A DNA stretch of 10,117 bases. Origin: Phycisphaerae bacterium. Lineage in GTDB: Bacteria > Planctomycetota > Phycisphaerae > Sedimentisphaerales > Anaerobacaceae. The stretch lies in NCBI GenBank assembly GCA_030630315.1, contig DAOVNI010000026.1:1-10117 (forward strand). The letters run 5' to 3'. The stretch's first letter is position 1. Every line of letters begins with the position of its first letter. Shown here in pieces: positions 7,147 through 10,117 of this stretch. The translations under genes and the position numbers were made by a program. The notes beneath the pieces are model-generated. The model made no database searches, was not told where the DNA came from, and saw only the letters and a program-made list of their open reading frames with translations.

Positions 7147-7334
7147 TTACAAAAGATATGTAAATACAATCTTTGCCCAGGGTATGCCCGCACAATTCAG
7201 CAGCAACTTCTTTAACATAGTACCCCCCATGGGTCATTAAAACCGCTTTTCAGGCAGACTTGCAGAATCTTATCGTTGCCCGAGCGTAGCAGCACCAGGG
7301 CCATTTCTATGCGGCGATGATTAATAAATTGATT
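7147..7334 (-). pseudogene. Decayed fragment of an AraC-family regulator (C-terminal helix-turn-helix)
   Basis: On the minus strand, a frame from 7334 to the stop at 7212 reads QFINHRRIEMALVLLRSGND then KILQVCLKSGFNDP. This closely follows the AraC/XylS C-terminal pattern: a basic RIE helix start, an ALxLL helix, then the second helix-turn-helix ending in GFND. The usual continuation (YFxRxFKKxxGxxPxxYR) is lost in this frame after a run of six G. It partly reappears in another frame as MLKKLLLNCAGIPWAKI (ending 7147-7149). A stop codon lies just upstream, and nothing N-terminal resembling a sensor domain is present. I read this as a truncated, frameshifted remnant. AraC regulators commonly sit beside glycosidase genes, so it may once have controlled the neighbouring gene. 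The call rests on pattern recognition alone. Confidence 0.5.
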
Positions 7335-7356
7335 TCAGCGCATCAGGCTGTATAAT
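7329..7356 (+). promoter_or_regulatory. Promoter for the secreted glycosidase gene
   Basis: TTGATT (7329-7334), a 16-bp spacer, and a perfect TATAAT (7351-7356). Transcription should begin near 7363, giving a leader of about 50 nt. The -35 box overlaps the upstream end of the AraC-like remnant. Confidence 0.6.
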
Positions 7357-7366
7357 GGTATAGAGA

Positions 7367-7393
7367 GTATTTCCGAAAATACGTTGTTAACGT
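7367..7393 (+). promoter_or_regulatory. Two adjacent inverted repeats in the glycosidase leader
   Basis: GTATTT-CCGA-AAATAC (7367-7382) is a perfect 6-bp stem. ACGTT-GTT-AACGT (7381-7393) is a perfect 5-bp stem containing GTTAAC. Both lie between the expected start point and the ribosome-binding site, where an operator or leader hairpin could act. They are short and could be chance. Confidence 0.25.
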
Positions 7394-7412
7394 GAATGGA
7401 AAGGGTGTTTCT

Positions 7413-9656
7413 ATGAAAAGATTTCTGTTTGGCTATCTGATTTTCTGGTTGGGTTTGTTTATTTTCGTTACTCCCGTCGTTCATGCCGAGGACAAGGCAA
7501 TTTCCCGCAGTGGTGTCACGATTCGTTTCATAGAGCGAACACGGACGCTGGAGTTTTCCGACGATGAAGCGGGAAAAATATTCGAGAGTGGCATTATCAC
7601 CGCCGGCTATCAAGGCAAAACGATTGCCACCAGCGATTCCGGAACAGAGTTGAACGTCACCGTCAGGAAAGAAGCCTCAGAACTGGTTCTGGATCTGGAT
7701 AACAAACTCACGACGACTCTTTGCATTAAAGACACTCCTCGCATTGTCATATATGTGCTGGGTGAAGAACTCGCCGAGGTGAGCTTCCGTGCGAAAGCGG
7801 TGGCGGGTCAACGCGCCTGGCCGGTAATTCTGGAAGATACTCGGCTCGGCGATAACAAAGTGGTATCCACGCGTCTGGGGCCGGCGACCTTCGCGGCGTC
7901 ACAGTCGCTGTTTGATCCAAAGTATGATTTGGCCATGTTAGTTGATGCCGCGGGCGATGTAAGTTGGCAGTGGGATAATGGTTGGAAGCTGCATACCTTT
8001 GCAGGGACAGGTCAGAAATTGTTTTCAATGGATTTGTTGAGACATTACTATCGCGATCGCCTGGGAATCAAGTATTACGCTCCGATCAAAAAACGCAGTT
8101 ACTGGGAGACTGCGCCGGTGGTAGCGATGACATGGTATGGCATCCAGGGCTGGAAGAACAAGCCTGCGCAGAAGAAGGAATGGCTGTATCCGCAGATCGA
8201 CTGGGTGGCCAAACACCTGCTGCCGTACGCTGAGAAGATGGTGTTTCAGCTTGACGACAGTTACGCTTACTGGGACGATAAGTATATGCGGGATCTGTCC
8301 GACTATGTCCGTTCGAAAGGTATGATTCCTGGTATCTGGTTTACGCCTTTTACACATACCGCCCCAGACCAGGCCGAGGAGCAGGCCCGGCAACATCCCG
8401 ACTGGTTCCTGCATGACCGGGAGGGCAAGCTGTTGAGGAATTTCGGAGGGCAAAACTGGGGCTTCCTGGGATCGGCCGGCTACGTGCTGAATGTCAGTAA
8501 TCCCGAGGTTGTCAGTGGGCCCTACGGCAGTTTTTGGCATAAGGTTAACGAAACATGGAATTTCGATTTCTTTAAAATTGACGGCCAGCCGCCCGTTAGC
8601 AGGCTATATAGCGAGTCCGCCGATGGCGGCGGATTGAAAGGCTATCGAAGTGGATTGAGAATTGCCCGTAAGATCGTCGGGCCCGACAAATTTATCAATG
8701 GCTGTTGGGGTACACCTACCGCGGCGATTGGACTGGTTAATGGCTCACGCACCGGAGGCGATACCGGAAACGCAAAACATGCTATCAACGTCATTTTACG
8801 CTGGAATTTTCTCAACAACGTGGCATGGTGGTGCGATCCGGACGCTGCTGCCAACCTGTACAAGAGTCCCGTCGAGCCTGCCCGGCTCAACGCCCAGGCA
8901 CGCGTCCTGACGGGTCAGCAATTCCTCACCGACGATGTCTGGACCAAAGTACCGCCGCCGATCCGGCGCGTCTGGCAGCAGTCGTTTCCCATGCTGGATA
9001 TACGGCCGGTAAACCTGTACCCAATTAAAGACAATTGGAAAACGTACGACGTATTCGACCTGCGTATCGCCCGGCCATACCGAACCTGGGATGTCGTGGG
9101 ACTGTTCAACTATGATGAGAAGCCGATCCGCAAAGAGCTTGACCTTTCTCGTTTGGCTCTTGAAGCGGAGGAAGTCTATATTTTTGAATACTGGAGTTCG
9201 ACGTATCTCGGCCGCTTCAACCGCGACGCAAAGATCGTCCGACCCATGAAAGAGCACGAGGGACAGGTTTTCTCGATGGTTCCTGTCGTTTATGATCGTC
9301 CGGCGCTGCTCTCGACCAGCCGGCACCTCAGCCAGGGCGGGCTGGACCTGGAAAATGTTCATTGGCAACAGAACGGTCAAGATTGGATTGTGCGCGGTCA
9401 ATCAACCCATCTGGTTCCCGGGGATGAATACGTAATGGTTTTCGCGTGCGGCCGCTATCGGGTCAAATCCACTCATTCTTCCGATAGTCCGCTGAACGTG
9501 ATAAGCCCAGCCCCTCGGAGGGGCGGGGCGATTGCCCGATTACAATGTACTCCTCATGCGAATCGCACCCTGAATTGGCAGGTTACGTTTGAACCGTTAC
9601 GAAAAGCAGCTCTGTCGGTCGAGCCGAAACAGATCAAAAAACTAGGGGAAAACTAG
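7413..9656 (+). CDS. Secreted clan GH-D glycoside hydrolase, probable alpha-galactosidase-like (GH36/GH27 type)
   Basis: This 747-residue enzyme should hydrolyse alpha-linked sugars, most likely alpha-galactosides, outside the cytoplasm. The signal peptide is clear: MKR, a long aromatic hydrophobic core and a VHA-E cleavage site after residue 25. A beta-rich N-terminal domain (to about 215) precedes a TIM barrel (about 225-560) with QLDDSYAYW, GMIPGIWFTPF and FFKIDG. By clan pattern, Asp390 in FFKIDG is the likely nucleophile and Asp450 in SRTGGDTG the likely acid/base. A beta-rich C-terminal domain follows. A GTG seven codons upstream is in frame, but the ATG has GGAAAGGGTG five bases before it and starts directly with the signal peptide. 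The gene has its own strong promoter and stands alone; no transporter or other sugar gene is adjacent. Raffinose-synthase-like or other alpha-glycosidase specificity remains possible. Confidence 0.88.
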   Translation: MKRFLFGYLIFWLGLFIFVTPVVHAEDKAISRSGVTIRFIERTRTLEFSDDEAGKIFESGIITAGYQGKTIATSDSGTELNVTVRKEASELVLDLDNKLTTTLCIKDTPRIVIYVLGEELAEVSFRAKAVAGQRAWPVILEDTRLGDNKVVSTRLGPATFAASQSLFDPKYDLAMLVDAAGDVSWQWDNGWKLHTFAGTGQKLFSMDLLRHYYRDRLGIKYYAPIKKRSYWETAPVVAMTWYGIQGWKNKPAQKKEWLYPQIDWVAKHLLPYAEKMVFQLDDSYAYWDDKYMRDLSDYVRSKGMIPGIWFTPFTHTAPDQAEEQARQHPDWFLHDREGKLLRNFGGQNWGFLGSAGYVLNVSNPEVVSGPYGSFWHKVNETWNFDFFKIDGQPPVSRLYSESADGGGLKGYRSGLRIARKIVGPDKFINGCWGTPTAAIGLVNGSRTGGDTGNAKHAINVILRWNFLNNVAWWCDPDAAANLYKSPVEPARLNAQARVLTGQQFLTDDVWTKVPPPIRRVWQQSFPMLDIRPVNLYPIKDNWKTYDVFDLRIARPYRTWDVVGLFNYDEKPIRKELDLSRLALEAEEVYIFEYWSSTYLGRFNRDAKIVRPMKEHEGQVFSMVPVVYDRPALLSTSRHLSQGGLDLENVHWQQNGQDWIVRGQSTHLVPGDEYVMVFACGRYRVKSTHSSDSPLNVISPAPRRGGAIARLQCTPHANRTLNWQVTFEPLRKAALSVEPKQIKKLGEN

Positions 9657-9665
9657 GAAAACTAG
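9637..9665 (+). repeat. Three imperfect tandem copies of AAAACTAGG across the stop codon
   Basis: AAAACTAGGGG, AAAACTAGG and AAAACTAG follow one another, and the TAG of the second copy is the glycosidase stop. The unit lengths (11, 9 and 8 or so bp) differ, so the array is irregular. Confidence 0.6.
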
Positions 9666-9711
9666 AAAATTAATAATCGTATCAATTTTGATATTGTATT
9701 AGAAACGCAAC

Positions 9712-10077
9712 TCAGCGGCGCCGCGGAGCAGGTCTAAATGGTAAATCCCGGTTATAGTATCCATCTTCCTCACTTCCCGGCATCGAAATGACCGGTGCAC
9801 TTCCAGCTATTCTGCTGCCCCAATCTCGGAAAGGTTCCCTCGGCTCTTTTTCGGATTTTTTGATTTCATTAAACCTAATCTTCAATTCTCTGGCCCAATA
9901 CTTCCTTCTAATAGGCATACGCTCAATATTCATCCCATCAAAAGTGTAAAGCATATCAAAATAATGTCTGGGATTCAGCTTCTTTCCACCCGACCAATCG
10001 TAATCGTTCACAGGTACAACATCCACCAAAACTGCCCCGGTAGTATAATCAATTGTCTCGGGTACCGTACGTCCCAT
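9712..10077 (-). CDS. Hypothetical protein, possibly partial
   Basis: I do not recognise this 121-residue product. It is soluble, with no signal peptide or membrane segment. The first part looks folded (GAVLVDVVPVNDYDWSGGKK, then HYFDMLYTFDGMNIERMPIR), the middle is a basic helix (KYWARELKIRFNEIKK), and the tail is proline- and arginine-rich ending in RRR. The start is uncertain: the ATG at 10077 has only a weak GAAGTG upstream, and the frame stays open through a 12-bp tandem repeat to the right edge. The protein may therefore begin outside the window, with a repeated IRS(D/G) segment at the junction. It converges on the glycosidase gene with a 55-bp AT-rich gap. Plausible codon use and mixed residue composition favour a real gene, but no family supports it. 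Confidence 0.5.
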   Translation of the reverse strand: MGRTVPETIDYTTGAVLVDVVPVNDYDWSGGKKLNPRHYFDMLYTFDGMNIERMPIRRKYWARELKIRFNEIKKSEKEPREPFRDWGSRIAGSAPVISMPGSEEDGYYNRDLPFRPAPRRR

Positions 10078-10114
10078 AATGTCACTTCTAATGCCACTTC
10101 TAATGTCACTTTCT
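10078..10114. repeat. Three tandem copies of a 12-bp repeat
   Basis: The plus strand reads AATGTCACTTCT, AATGCCACTTCT, then AATGTCACTTTCT with one extra T. On the minus strand these lie directly upstream of the ATG of the hypothetical gene and read as in-frame IRSG/IRSD codons. The array may continue past the edge. Confidence 0.75.
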
Positions 10115-10117
10115 ATG

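Larger units (their letters stand above)
6950..7412. other. Divergent intergenic region between ahcY and the glycosidase gene
   Basis: This 463-bp spacer carries no intact gene. From left to right it holds the ahcY leader and candidate promoter, a cluster of three short hairpins, a decayed AraC-type helix-turn-helix fragment, the glycosidase promoter, and two small inverted repeats in the glycosidase leader. A 66-codon minus-strand frame across 6946-7146 is judged not coding. Confidence 0.7.

Noticed and set aside
6950..7150. SAH or SAM riboswitch upstream of ahcY
   Set aside because: No recognisable conserved core of a known SAH or SAM riboswitch was seen, and the best promoter leaves a leader of only about 28 nt.
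8025..8540. 171-codon minus-strand frame inside the glycosidase
   Set aside because: It is antisense to the TIM-barrel coding region and shows no motif of its own.
9680..9693. Palindrome TATCAATTTTGATA as a bidirectional terminator between the convergent genes
   Set aside because: It is AT-only apart from one GC pair, has a 2-nt loop and no good T tract, so it is too weak to call.

Overview
The window looks like part of a planctomycete chromosome, probably an anaerobic, Phycisphaerae-like lineage. The reasons are a Tat-exported Gfo/Idh/MocA oxidoreductase, a small exported HEAT-repeat protein, a secreted clan GH-D glycosidase, roughly balanced base composition, and short tandem repeats in several spacers. 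This assignment is inference from gene content; no taxonomic marker gene is present.

Layout. Five genes lie on the minus strand, read right to left: S-adenosylhomocysteine hydrolase (ahcY), a large membrane protein of unknown function, a diguanylate cyclase with a degenerate receiver domain, an exported HEAT-repeat protein, and a Tat-exported MocA-type oxidoreductase. ahcY and the membrane protein may share a transcript (63-nt spacer, no terminator seen). The diguanylate cyclase and the HEAT protein each have a good sigma-70-like promoter, both TTGACT with a 16-bp spacer. A nested GC-rich hairpin followed by a T tract separates these two units. The HEAT and MocA genes are close enough to be co-transcribed, and a candidate terminator follows MocA.

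From about 6950 to 7412 there is a 463-bp divergent spacer. It holds a candidate ahcY promoter, a cluster of short hairpins, what looks like the decayed C-terminal helix-turn-helix of an AraC-family regulator, and a strong promoter for the plus-strand glycosidase gene (7413-9656). The glycosidase is secreted and probably acts on alpha-galactosides or a related sugar. Facing it is a minus-strand hypothetical reading frame that stays open to the right edge and has a 12-bp tandem repeat at its proposed start.

The genes do not form an obvious single pathway: ahcY is housekeeping, the cyclase is signalling, and the glycosidase and MocA proteins fit exported carbohydrate metabolism. I see no phage, CRISPR, toxin-antitoxin or defence genes, and no convincing new multi-gene system. 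The points most worth a second look are a 7-bp tandem repeat inside the diguanylate cyclase gene (copy-number change would shift the frame), the AraC remnant beside the glycosidase promoter, the hairpin cluster upstream of ahcY, and the unrecognised membrane protein.
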